Positions 32,913 to 64,000 of a stretch of DNA of 64,000 nucleotides are shown one piece after another; the stretch's first letter is position 1; each line of letters begins with the position of its first letter. The notes under the pieces were generated by a model. It saw only the letters and a program-made list of their open reading frames with translations, searched no databases and was not told the DNA's origin. The stretch spans positions 655,242,869-655,306,868 of the forward strand of contig NC_133666.1 in the NCBI RefSeq assembly GCF_037893015.1, in the 5' to 3' direction. Origin of the DNA: Macrotis lagotis. Its lineage: Eukaryota > Chordata > Mammalia > Peramelemorphia > Peramelidae. The translations under genes were made by a program, and so were the position numbers.

Positions 32913-33659
32913 TTCTCTAAGTTTTACCACCCTAGTACCTATCAAAAAAAGGAAACTAGGACAGTTACATGACATGATCCCGATGAATTTGTGCTGGGCT
33001 CCTGCCTTCCCAAGATTATTGAACCCCCATTCTATAGTTTTATGGCAGTGCCATCAATTGACAGAACCCATCCTCTTTCCTCCTTCTGAAATCCCAGATA
33101 GAAAATGGAGGCCCAACTCTAATCTTCTGGTGATTCTCCCATTCACAAGTCCAATTTCACTGGCAACAGCTTAGCAATCACATCAACAGATTTTTGGATT
33201 TTAAAGCAGCTAAGAGCTCTCTTGCAATCACCCCCCTTATCTTGGACTTTAATTTATTGTTAATAGCATTTGTCTTACCCTTCCAAGTCTGAGATCACTC
33301 TCTGGGATAGAAAAGACAGAAGAGGAAAATAGAATCCTTAACTTCCTTCTAGGCTTGGTTCAAATGTCACCTCTTATCAAGTCTTCTCTGTTTTTAATCA
33401 ATAGTGTCTTTCCCTATCCAAATTATCCCATTTATTTATCTATTTGCAGGTTATAAAGCTCAGGAGAATATAAGCTGCTGGAGAGCAGGGATGGTTTTTC
33501 ATTGTTTTTTATCACAGTGTCATAGATTTAGAGCTAGAAGGGACCTTAGAGACTATCTAGACCAACCTCTGCATTTTACAAATGAGTAAATTGAGGTACA
33601 AAAGTGAAGTAACCTACTCAGTCACACAGAAAATAATGCATATAGTAAGTCTGTAAATT

Positions 33660-34086
33660 CTTATGGCAGAGGGGATAGACAGAATTAGGAAGAGAAGACC
33701 TGGTTTAAACTCTTCCTCAGACAATTACTATCTATGTGACCTTTGACAATTCATTTCAGAGTTATTTAGCAGGCATTCCCTAAGGCTCCTTTGAGGCAGC
33801 TAGTGGCAAAATGGATAGAGCCTAGATATGGAAAAGTCTTGAGTTCAAAATTAACCTCATAAACTTACTAGCTTTGTCAACCTGGGTAAGTCACTTAAAA
33901 GTTTGACTCAGTTTCCTCAGCTGTAAAAGGGGGATAATAGGGGCAGCTAGGTTGGGCAGAACACTGGCCCTGGAGTCAGGAGGACGGAAGTTCAAATCCA
34001 GTCTCAATACTTAATCATTAACTAGCTGTGTGACTTTGGGCAAGTCACTTAACCCCATTGCCTTGCAAAAACAAAAACAAAAAAGG
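33660..34086 (+). repeat. Cluster of three sense SINEs (MIR-like, CORE-SINE, WSINE)
   Basis: About 33660-33780 and 33793-33935 are older tRNA/CORE-SINE fragments ('ctatgtgacctttgacaatt', 'gcaaaatggatagagcctag'). 33941-34086 is a WSINE copy ('gggcagctaggttgggcaga' to 'gccttgcaaaaacaaaaaca'). Confidence 0.65.
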
Positions 34087-34769
34087 AGGGAGGAGCTAGA
34101 TAATAATACTCCTAACTCCCAGGGATCAAATGAGATATCTATGAAGAATTTAGCACAGTGCCACTGGTTCACAGTAGGTGATTTATAAAAGCTTATTTCC
34201 TTCCTTCATCTACTGAGGCATAGATATTGGTAAGATGGAGGTTTCCCATACTAAAGAAATTACAGCTTCCCTCTTATTCCTTTAGTTGGATTGAACTGAA
34301 TAGTTGGTTAGTCCAAGTCTGTCCTTTGTTAACATTACACCACCCACTCCTAAAAGTGGCCTCTCTTTCCTTATTGCTTCCACTGCAATTCTTTGTGTAT
34401 TCAGCTATAAACCTCCACTCAGCTTAGGCTTTAGCCTTCATGAAGGTATCCTATGCCCTCCTTGTACATACTTGTTTCAAATTAACAAGCGCTCCCTGAG
34501 GAGCCCCACTGGTGTCTTTGGATCATTCTCTTTTCTTCTTCATGGTATTGTTGACACAATTCTGTGTCAACAGAATTTCATTCTTGGAGAATATCCCATC
34601 CCTCCTCTTCTGTGTATATTCCAAAAGTGACATCACCTGTTTTCTTGAACCTCACCTGCATTCTCTCCATTACATTTCTCCTGGTAGGTTGGTGGATTTC
34701 CACATGAGTGTCAGTCCTGACATACAGTGCCACTCCAGGGCACCCTCAGTTAGATGTGTTTTTTGACTA

Positions 34770-35035
34770 AGGAAGTAGTGGCTAGAGCTCTGGCTCTGGA
34801 GACAGGAAGACCTGAGTTCAAATTCAGCCTCAGACATTTACTAGCTGGATGACCCTAGGAAAGTCACTTAACTCAGATTGTCTCACCTCCTGGATTATTT
34901 CCAGTCATCCTGATTCCTAGTTGGACACTGGACTCTGGAGAAAGAATTGAGTCTGGTGACTTAGCACAGCACCCCATCATTCAAATCCAATTCATGTGGC
35001 ATCATCTCCCTGATATCATAGTCTTCTTCAAGAAA
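34770..35035 (+). repeat. CORE-SINE, sense copy of the 22.0 kb family
   Basis: Starts with a tRNA-like head ('gtggctagagctctggctct'), runs through 'tcacttaactcagattgtct', and ends with the section that resembles the head of the antisense copy at 22037-22315. Confidence 0.55.
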
Positions 35036-35239
35036 AACCCTTAGCCTGCTTCAGAATCATAAATCCAGACCCAATATCTGGTGAAACTAATGAGATCAGA
35101 TTTCTATCTTTGTAGTAAACCTTTTTTTCTTCCTCCATTAAGCATCTCCCTCCAGTTCCTGGTCAAGGAATGGGAATACAGATTCTTGAAGTAGCCATAG
35201 ATCACAAGCTCTCGTAGGTCCTACCAGCATAAAAATGGT

Positions 35240-36660
35240 TTAAGACTTAGTTATTTTCATAGAATGGAGAGAAATACAACTAGTAATACCAACTGTGGGA
35301 TAAACATATTGAAGCAACTTTTTTGATGGACTTATGATAAAGTATGTGATCCATCCCAGAGACAGAGCTGATGGTGGTATCTGAACACAGACTGAAGTAC
35401 AATTTTTTTTTTCTTGTAGTTTCTTTATATTTGTGAGGGAGAGGGAGGATTATGTTTACTTTTACAACTAGATTATTATAGTCATGGGGAAATAAATAAA
35501 TAAATATTCACTAGCAAAAATGAACAAAATGACTAATTGCCCAGAAAAAAATGGACTTTAATAGCTATATTGTAATATTATTTGGGATGGAAGAAAGCTG
35601 AGCTGAAATAAAATGGGGTCAAAGTTCTACAGAATCACAATCTTGAATCACTTATTTTTTCCTGAATGTGGGTTAGAAAACTAAAAACCCAATTTTAGGC
35701 AACACAAGAACTTTCAGGGAAATTTTACTTAGTTTCTCATCATCACTAAATGTACAAATTTTATAATTATAGTTACAAATTTGTGGGATTTTTCTTTAAA
35801 TATTGTTTTTCCCACGAGCAGTCGGACTTTAGAGAAGCAAGGAAAGAATTACATGAACTAATGCTAAATGAAGGGAGCAGAACCAAGAAAACATTGTACA
35901 CATCAACAACAAGCAACACTGTGAGTTGATCAAATATGATGGATGCAGCTCTTCTAAGCACTTTAGAAATCAAGGACAACCTTGAGAGAACTGTTATGGA
36001 CAATGCCATCCATATCCAGAGGAAAAAACAAACAAACCACAGACTCTGTATACTAGGTTCTTTTTTTTTTTAAAACTTATGTTTTTCCTTTCTATCTTAT
36101 GGTTTTTTTCTTTTCTTCAGTCCTAATTCCTCTTACACAAAATGTATATGCTAAAATATGTTAACTATGTAAAATATGTTAAATATTAAACATGTTAAAT
36201 ACAAATGTACATGCACAACTTTTACCAGTCTGTTCACTGCCAAGGGGAGAGGGGAGAGGGAAGGGAGAGTGGTAGAAAAATATGTAACATAATATTGTAA
36301 ATGGATGAATGTTGAAAAACTACATAGTATGTAATTGGAAAAATAAAATAAAATATTAAAAAAGGACTTAACTATTCTCAACAAGATAATGATCTAAGAC
36401 AATTCTGAAAGATTTATGATGAAAAGCTCTAGTCACTTCTAGAGAAAAAACTGATGAAGTCTAAATGTAGATTGAAGCAGACTTTTAAAACTTTATTTTC
36501 CTTTCTTTTTTGGGCCTGGGCTCTCTTTTGCAACATGATGAATTTGAAATGTTTGTATGACTATACATGTATAAATATGCATAGACAGATATACAAATAT
36601 ATCAGATCATATATCCATATCTAAAGCTATCTTTTTTTCCTTTTTTTAATGTTTACATTT
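35240..36660 (+). repeat. Several L1 3' end fragments
   Basis: Three successive fragments with L1 3' phrases: about 35265-35480 ('cagagacagagctgatggtg'), 35835-36360 ('gcagaaccaagaaaacattg', ending 'aaataaaataaaatattaaa') and 36365-36650 ('aacaagataatgatctaaga'). None has a usable reading frame. Confidence 0.6.
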
Positions 36661-37039
36661 CTATTTAGACAGATAAATAATGGTCTCTTTTGATCATGGC
36701 TATTCATGAATTGGTTTTCCAAGGAAAATTGGGTTGTGAAAGGTTGATAAGAGTGTAGAGTGTTTGCTCTGATTTAATCATCAATCTTTTGATATTAGGA
36801 AACTTCATAATGGGGTCCATAAGGTACAGATATTTGAGGCTTTGTTCTCAACTCTCCTGCATTATTTCCTCATGAGGCACCTTATTCACTTCCAGTTTTC
36901 TTCCTGTGCCCTATCTGGAGTCTTTCATAGGAGCCAAGTTTACATTTTTACCCAAGTATTGGCAAGTCTCCAGTCAAAAAAAAAAACATCTTTCTGGTAT
37001 CTTAAGCCATGGTCCAGAAAAACTAATCTCATTTGCCAT

Positions 37040-37043
<4 letters not shown>

Positions 37044-37097
<54 letters not shown>

Positions 37098-37205
37098 TAT
37101 ATAAAATGTATGTATATACACATATATCATTTGCACTATATATAGATAATAGACAAATAGATACAGATAGATGATAGATAAATAGATAGATAGAAGATGG
37201 ATGGA
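37044..37205. repeat. (TA)n microsatellite followed by GATA/GATG tetranucleotides
   Basis: About 28 TA units (37044-37091), a degenerate TA/TG zone, then GATA- and GATG-type repeats to about 37205. Open frames here (poly Ile-Tyr) are artefacts of the repeat. Confidence 0.95.
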
Positions 37206-37839
37206 TGGAGGGAAGATGGAAGAGAGAGATTTCCAACTCTTTATTTCCTGCCTTTCTTTCCGAAGTCCCAACTTTCACCTGATAGAAGAGAAATTCTTCA
37301 AGTGTTCCTTAAAATGCTTTGATTCTTGCCTAAGACTAAAGTCCCTAAAGACACATTCCAAAGAACTAAGAGCCCTCTGGGGTAGGGAAAGGAGGGAGGA
37401 GGGGTTCAGAGGAGAAAATTCGCCTGGAGGAGACTCGGGGGAGAAGCCCATTTATCAAGTGTTTGAAGGGCTGTCATGTGAAGGGAGATAAGAGTGGGTC
37501 TAAAGCACTAGAGGACTGGGTAGAAGCCTGTTGGGGGAAGGGAAAGCTCCCTAAGGTTACCTTAAAGGTAGTCACTGCTCCTTAGATGCCATCAAAGTAG
37601 GATGACCATTTGTGGGAATGGTGTAATGAGAATTCTCTTCCAGGAATGGTTTGTTTTCTATGGTCCCTTCTCACTCTACTGTGATTCTGAGTGGGAACTT
37701 TGGTCACCTGGGCACTGAGGGACAAGGGAGGGAGGAGGCCTAGGTCCTGGCAGGTGGAATCGGGAGCGGGGAGACCAACTAGTTGAAGCCTGGTAGCTGC
37801 TAGCTTGCCTCACTCCTCCCCCCCCCCCGCTACCCTTGG

Positions 37840-38400
37840 GTTTCCTATGACCTCTAGCTGGCTCCCCTTTTTAGCATGGTCTCTCCAGTCTTTCCTCATT
37901 CTCTCAATTCCTAAATATTTTTTCCCTGGGTGCTGCTCTCCGGTGTCTTTATTTCTCTCCCTACTCTTTTGGCTTCAACTATCACTTCTACCCAGATGCC
38001 AAATCTGCACCACCAGCTCTCTCTCCAAGCTCTAAGAGACAATGAATGTCCCTAGTAACACAAACTCAACAGATTCAAAACCAAATTTATCTTTCCTGAT
38101 AAACATGGTAGCTTCCCTCCTTGCCCATTGCACCATCCTCTGAGCTCCCTAGGCCTGAAACTTCAGGGTTGACCCCTCCTCTCTTGCCTCCCACAGGCAA
38201 GCATCTGCCAAGTTCCACTGATTCTATCTCTACAGTAGCTTTTTCATCCTTCCCTTCCATTCCCACGGCCCCCACCCAAATTCTGGCCCTCCTTACCTCT
38301 CCCCTGGACTATGACAATAGGCTTTTAACTGCTCTCCCTGACTCCAGTCTCTCCCTGCTCAGACCCAGCACAGGCCTAATCATGTCCCTCCTGTAATAAC
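37840..38400 (+). repeat. L2 LINE remnant
   Basis: Reads like the L2 3' coding region ('ttggcttcaactatcacttc', 'ggactatgacaataggcttt') with frames broken. An antisense MIR fragment follows to about 38620. Confidence 0.5.
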
Positions 38401-38619
38401 AGTTGAGCTCCCATTTCCACGGTACTTTGTACACAGCTACACAGTGAGGTTGATAATGAATCATTCCTTTCCCTTAGTTTACAAGGGAGGAAACAGAGGC
38501 ACAAGGTGCCCAAGTGACTTGCTCAAGGTCATACACTCACTCAGTCAGGTCTCTGGTTTCCGAGTTCAGCCTCTTCCAATATTACACAGCCCCTCGACCA
38601 ACTGTCATTTGGGAGCCTT

Positions 38620-40240
38620 GCTGATGACCCAGGCATTATTTAAACAGACTTGGGTGAATGAGTGTTGCCAGTGAGGAACTCTACCAATGGGGAAGCATTT
38701 ATGAACCATTCCTTTGAGGCCGGCACCATGCTAAAGGTGAGAATGCAAAGAATGGATAAGGAAGGTCCATTTGACTTGCTACAACTCAAGTCTTGAGACA
38801 GCTGTCCGGGTCTCTGTGGACTAGTGACCTGCTCCGGTCCCCTGTCACTGGACCCAATTGCCTTTCATCCTATGTACTGGGTTCCATGATTCTGATTTTT
38901 TTTTGTATGTGATGGGAACAGTCTTATTGACTATTTGCCTCTTCTTGTCTTGTTGAGGGGGAGGAGGGAGATAGATGGTGATTAGATAGGAATGTGGGCA
39001 GAAAGCCCCCAAGCCAGCTGCTTCCATTAGGAGGCTCCCTGATTGGCTGAGGGTGGCTCCAGGGCTGCAGGACCAGAGGCCAATGGATGGTGCAGTGCAG
39101 GTGGCTGAATCCCCAACTGGAGCATTTGGGGGTGGCGAGCTGCTGTCTTGAGGGCTACTAGAGAATTCAGCCTGAGAGAAAACGCAGGCCATACTAGATA
39201 GACTTGGGCAACTTGAGCTAGATAGAACAGATAGGGAAGTTTCAGCACCGCCCAGGCTAGAACCAGGTCATTTCTCCTTTATGCACAGATCTAATCACCT
39301 TAGCCCAGTGGGTTATTTCTGAAATTGTATATTCTGTAATTTTCCTTATAAATTTTTTTTCAAAAAAACCAAGTACTCAGAGTGTGCAGTGTATAGAGAT
39401 TGGGATAGGTAGTAAGAGACAAGGGAGGGAGGCCAGACCAGGGAACCCTGTTCCTGGAGTAGCAGCAAAGGAAAGGGAAAGGGGCAGAGATCTCTGAACC
39501 CAAGGAAGCAAATCCACTTGGGACCAGGAAGGTCAGGAGAGAGGCTCAGGGAGAGGCAAATATTAATCAAGCAGTGAAAGGAGAAAGCCCTAGGCTCAGA
39601 TGACAAGGTCCCCTGGTGCCTGTGGCTCAGGGAGGCCCAAGACTCAGGGCTGAGCCCTTTTCAAGTCTCCCTGCTCCTTTCCCCAGGAGTCTGGCTCATC
39701 CCCCTTCTCTCCCACAGGTCACACTCTTTGACTATGGGAAGCCCTGGACAGCCACCTCACTTCCTAAATAAGCCTTTTGTCAGACCACCTCCCAATGCCT
39801 CTTGACACATTCCTCAAATCCCCCTTCCTGACACCCTGGGCCAGCAGGGCTTCTTCCCATGGACTATCACTTTCTCACTGATGTAAACTTTTGAATTGGT
39901 CTAATTTATTATCTAAGAGTAAACCCCAGAAAAAGTAGTCTTGTGATCTGGCTGATGCGGCATTCAGGGGAAGAAAGGGAAGGCTGGGTTGAGTTGGGGT
40001 CTCCATGTGCTCCCATCTCCACAGCCTGTGGACAGGCTCCTGGGCCTGGCCATGAACCCCCAACTCTCTCTGCTCCCAAACTCCCTCCTTGGAGCGACAC
40101 CAACAGGACCATGGACATGGACTGGCTCAATGGTGGAAAAGCGTGGCCCCCTCGTGGCTGCTCAGGTGTATAACCATCCAGTGCCTGACTGAAGGGCGTT
40201 TGGGGACTCCAGTGCTGGGGGCTGGGAGGCAGCAAGTAAG
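38620..40240. other. Intergenic region downstream of PNPLA6
   Basis: No repeat family or coding exon was recognised with confidence. It lies between old repeats and the PNPLA6 poly(A) signal at 40261. Short open frames of up to 166 codons (for example on the - strand across 39909-40409) overlap the PNPLA6 3' UTR and look fortuitous. Confidence 0.6.
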
Positions 40241-40260
40241 CACATTGGAAGCTGTGAGCA

Positions 40261-40266
40261 TTTATT
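40261..40266 (-). terminator. PNPLA6: PNPLA6 polyadenylation signal
   Basis: TTTATT on the + strand is AATAAA on the transcript strand, about 196 nt downstream of the stop codon (TGA, 40462-40464). The predicted 3' UTR is about 210-220 nt. Confidence 0.85.
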
Positions 40267-40461
40267 AGGGGTGGGGGGAGGATAGGGGTTAATTCAGTGC
40301 AGCCCCCCCCACCCACCCCAGGACAGCTCAGTCCAATGCCTGGTCCAGTGCAGGGCGGAGGAGTGCCTCCCCAGCCTGGGCTCCGCCTTTCCCCCAGCTG
40401 GGGTCCCATTGGTCCTGGAATTACTCCTGAGAGAGTCGGATAGGGGCCACTCCAGAGAGGT

Positions 40462-60553
<20,092 letters not shown>

Positions 60554-63500
60554 CTAGGGGCAGGGGCAGGAAGGGAGAAGGAGGGCAAGGTTGGAAAGAT
60601 GCCTCTGAAAGACCTTCTAGTGACACCAAAGTTGTCACTGATCTAAGCACTTGAGGGAAGGAGAGAGGACGTAACTGCATGGCCGAGACCAGAGGCAGCA
60701 GACTGAGGGCCTAGTCGGGGTCCAGGCCCAATCCAAGCTCTACTAGAACAAATTTCTTCACCTTCTCTGTGTCTCAGCTTCATCATTTGTAAAATGAGAG
60801 GATTAGACTGGATGACATATTCAATTTCTGCCAAATCTAAAACTTTGCTCTTAAGACCTAGTTGAGTCCAATCAAATCTCCCTCAGAACAAAATATCAAC
60901 TGAAGGAAAAGATGGGGATGAGGAAGATATTAGGGCAAGAACGGAAAGAAGGTCCATCTTTTGGGAGTGGGGACAACACCAGGTAAAAAGTTAGAGATAA
61001 ACCAGATCTTCTGGTGAGAGACAGGATGGCAACCCTCTTAGTGGGCTACTTGAGGCTGGGTCCAAGTCACCTTTTGCTGACAAAGCAAGAGAGATGGAAG
61101 AATGGAACTAGTTCTAAGAACTAGAAAATGAATGAGAATAAATTTTTTAAGACCCAGAAAGAAGAACCAGGACACAGAAAAGAAGTTTGCACCAGAAAGA
61201 ACAAGTAGTACATAGCATAGGTCTTGCTGAGGATAAGATCAATAATAATATTAATTAATAATAACTAAAGCACTTACATTTACTTTACTTATATTTCTTT
61301 TCCTGAACCTCAAAACCACATTATAAAAATGGGTATTATTATGTTCCTTTTAAATATGGGGAAACTAAAGTTGAGGGGTTAGATGGCTTGCCAAGGGTCA
61401 CATAACTAGTAAGTGTCTGAGGCAGGATTCGAATTCAGATTTTCCTGACTTCAAGGGAAAAGATGATGAATCTCCTTCAAAGTCAGTGAAGGCAGGCTAA
61501 AACCACTGGGGCTAGAGAACACTAGCATCCCTCAAGGGGGAAGAGTGGAAAATGTATATGAAGCCAAGGGACCTGGGTTCAAATCCCAGTCTGACCACTT
61601 ACTACCCATGGTAAGTCCTTTAATCTCTCCAGATCTCAATTCAACTGTAAAATGAAAGGGATCAACCTCTCAAGTCCATGTGAGGTGAATGCCAACCCAG
61701 CTTAGAGCTGAGGGCAGGTGTGGGCCACAAAGCCTGTGACTTCTCACTAAGGAACTGGCCCTGACCAGGATTAGAGCCCAAAACACTGACAAGAGGTGAA
61801 GGGGAGGTCAGGATGGGGATGTGAGCAGGACATGTCCAAGCTGCCAGAGACCAGATCCCAAGTATGCTAATGGAAAAAGCAGAACCCCATGCTTGGACAC
61901 TGGATGACATCTCCTCTCCTTCCGGGACAGAGACAGAGAGTAGACACCCATGGAGAGTGCCAGACAAGAAGCTCACTAGAACCCAAGGCACTCACTGTAG
62001 AACAGCTCTAATTGTTGGGAAACAGAATGATGTCTTGTAAAGAATTTGAAACATCAAATCAGGAAAGACCTGGGTTTGAATCCCACCTCTAACACTAGCA
62101 CTGTGTGTGACACAGGCACCCCATTACCCCCTCTAACCCTATTTCCTCATCTGTAAAATGGGTATAATAATATCTGTAGTACTTACCTCACAGAATTGGG
62201 AGGATTAAATAAGATAAGCAGAAAGCACTATTTAAAAAATAACAGCTATTATATATGCTTCTAATTTAGTAGATATCTGTCTCCCTGTAATTTCTATTCA
62301 TTGGCCCCAAGCAATACAGAACAAATTTATTTCTTCTCCTACACAGAAACCCTTTAGACACTCTTCATATCCAATACAGTCTTCTCTCCCTAGGCCAAGG
62401 CTTTGAATCTCCTTCCTGCCTGCATCTCGCTGCCCAGCTTGACAATGTCTTCCTAAAATGCAATTACCAGGATGTCATTCAATTTTTCACTGATGATCAG
62501 AGCAGGACAGAGCTCGAAGAGACTCCTTTGTTTAGACCCTGGAGTCCTCCCTAAATGCAGCCTAAAAGTCATATGAGCTTTTTAGCTGCCATGTAACAAT
62601 TGACTGATGGCCTAGTAAAAGTCTTAGGTCAAGAATAAAACTAAATAAAAACCCTAAATATTTTTCACATGAATAGAATGATCGAGGCTCTCCTGTCCTT
62701 TAAACAATGCAATTAGGCAAAATGGATCTCTTTTTGATCAACAGACTTTATATTAATCCCTCTTCAAGAGGAGAAGGGGATAGCAGAGGGTGAGATAGAG
62801 AGGTGAGGTCATGGAAACAACAAACAGGAGTGTGGATAAACCTTGAGAGAGAGTAGAGAAGAGCCTGGCAAGCTGTGATCCATGGGGTCACAGAAAGTCG
62901 GACAGGACTAAACAACAAATTCAATTTCACTTGATTAGATTCTGACTTGTAATCTGCTCTATATCATTTCACTCACAAAGCTCTCAGCCCCATCATCTAA
63001 TATAGTAATAAGCTATGTTTAAGTAGAACTTTCCCATTTCTAAGGCACTTTACATACCTTTTATCTCATAAAGCTCCAAACAACCCATGACAGAGGCATT
63101 CTGGGTAACATCATCCTCATTCTATAGACAAGAGGCTGAGAAGGTTGAAATTCCCCTAGAGTCACCCAGAGTAAGTATCAGAAGGACCTGAACTCAGGTC
63201 TTCCCAGCTCCAAGGCTAACATTCTAGTCACTAGACCTATGGTCCAGTCAATTTTCAGTCCCTCACAAATCAGCATGTGGGTTGAGCCTTCATCTGAGTC
63301 ACCAAGGACTGAGGAGAGAGTCCTCTGGTCCCCACAAGGGACTCCCCTCCTAAATGGCACTGATCTATTAACATTCTTTGATCTGGTAATTCAACAACCT
63401 TTGAACATTATCTCTAGTCATAGCAACCTATTTAATGCACAAACATATCATGGGAAATGTTATAAAACCACCTGCTGTAACACAAATACATAAAGGACAC

Positions 63501-64000
63501 CAACAATCTCCTGTTCTACCAGTTTAGTAACCCTGCCCAAAAAGGGAAATGAGGTTAGTGTGGCATGACTGGCTCCAGATGACCCCACGGTGACTCTCAG
63601 AGATCATTATTCCCTTTCTAAGTGATCACAATCCACCAATTTAAGTAACTGTCTTAGCATCATGCCTGGAGATCAAAGCTCAGTGGAAGCCATCCTTTTC
63701 CCTCTAGGACACCCCCAAACAGGAGAATGCCCACTTCAACTCCTCCTGATAAAGTGGATCCACTTCCACCACCACTCTGCAATCATCCTCCACAGAAAGG
63801 ACTTTCAATCTAGTACAAACCAAGTGAGCAGAAGGGTTTAAACACAGTGCAATGAGGGTGATGCTACAAGTACAAGAGAGATTTCTCTAGCCTGGGTGAT
63901 CATGCCCTGCCCCATTTCTCAGCCTGAGCAAAGTGACAGAAGAAAAGCGGCTCAACAATTTCACAATTGGATTCCTCTGAGAGAACTTCACCAACTGAGA
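60554..64000 (-). other. PNPLA6: PNPLA6 intron, continuing beyond the window
   Basis: No upstream PNPLA6 exon was recognised before the window ends. MIR-type fragments are visible at about 60740-60850, 61250-61450, 61540-61670, 62035-62260 and 63000-63235. The rest is unique-looking AT-rich sequence. Confidence 0.7.

Noticed and set aside
37039-37278. Ile/Tyr-rich open frames on both strands
   Set aside because: Translation of the TA microsatellite.
39909-40409. 166-codon open frame on the - strand just after PNPLA6
   Set aside because: Overlaps the PNPLA6 3' UTR and poly(A) signal; Pro/Gly-rich without recognisable features.

Overview
This is a eukaryotic, vertebrate nuclear window, almost certainly from a marsupial. 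The genes are split into short GT-AG exons with long introns, and the interspersed repeats are the tRNA-derived CORE-SINE types (WSINE-like, Mar1-like, MIR), L2 and L3/CR1 LINE remnants and L1 3' ends typical of marsupials. The common young SINE, with its 'cagctaggtggcgcagtgg' head and 'gccttgcaaaaacc' tail, suggests an Australian lineage (dasyurid or diprotodont). That last point is inference.

Layout. (1) 76-4588, + strand: the last 12 coding exons of XAB2 (SYF1), a HAT-repeat spliceosome and transcription-coupled-repair scaffold. (2) 4.6-6.1 kb: a short tail-to-tail intergenic gap. (3) 6.1-25.6 kb, - strand: a complete CAMSAP3 gene (microtubule minus-end binding; CH domain, coiled coils, C-terminal CKK domain), including two in-frame microexons of 33 and 48 nt. 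Its promoter lies in a CpG island at about 24.8-26.3 kb. (4) 26.4-40.2 kb: intergenic, with a degenerate tandem triplication (period about 606 bp) just upstream of the CAMSAP3 promoter, then old repeats and microsatellites. (5) 40.3 kb to the window end, - strand: the last 20 or more coding exons of PNPLA6 (neuropathy target esterase), covering cyclic-nucleotide-binding-like domains and the whole patatin phospholipase domain. The gene continues past position 64000. The order XAB2-CAMSAP3-PNPLA6 and the orientations match human 19p13.2 as I remember it, so this is conserved synteny.

The most interesting signal is in PNPLA6. The 117-nt exon that carries the catalytic aspartate (DGG motif) exists twice in tandem, as two intact copies of identical length and identical splice phase, separated by only 92 nt. 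The two encode 39-residue segments that share 28 residues, and the upstream copy changes the motif from DGG to DGC. This looks like a pair of mutually exclusive exons that would swap part of the active site of a phospholipase. The downstream (canonical) copy also uses a GC 5' splice site. I could not check expression, or whether the pair is already annotated in other species.

The three genes are not an operon-like system; they are neighbours by ancestry. Several other local structures (nested SINEs, SINE insertion into another SINE's target duplication, G4C2-type and CGG repeats in the CAMSAP3 CpG island) are recorded as findings.
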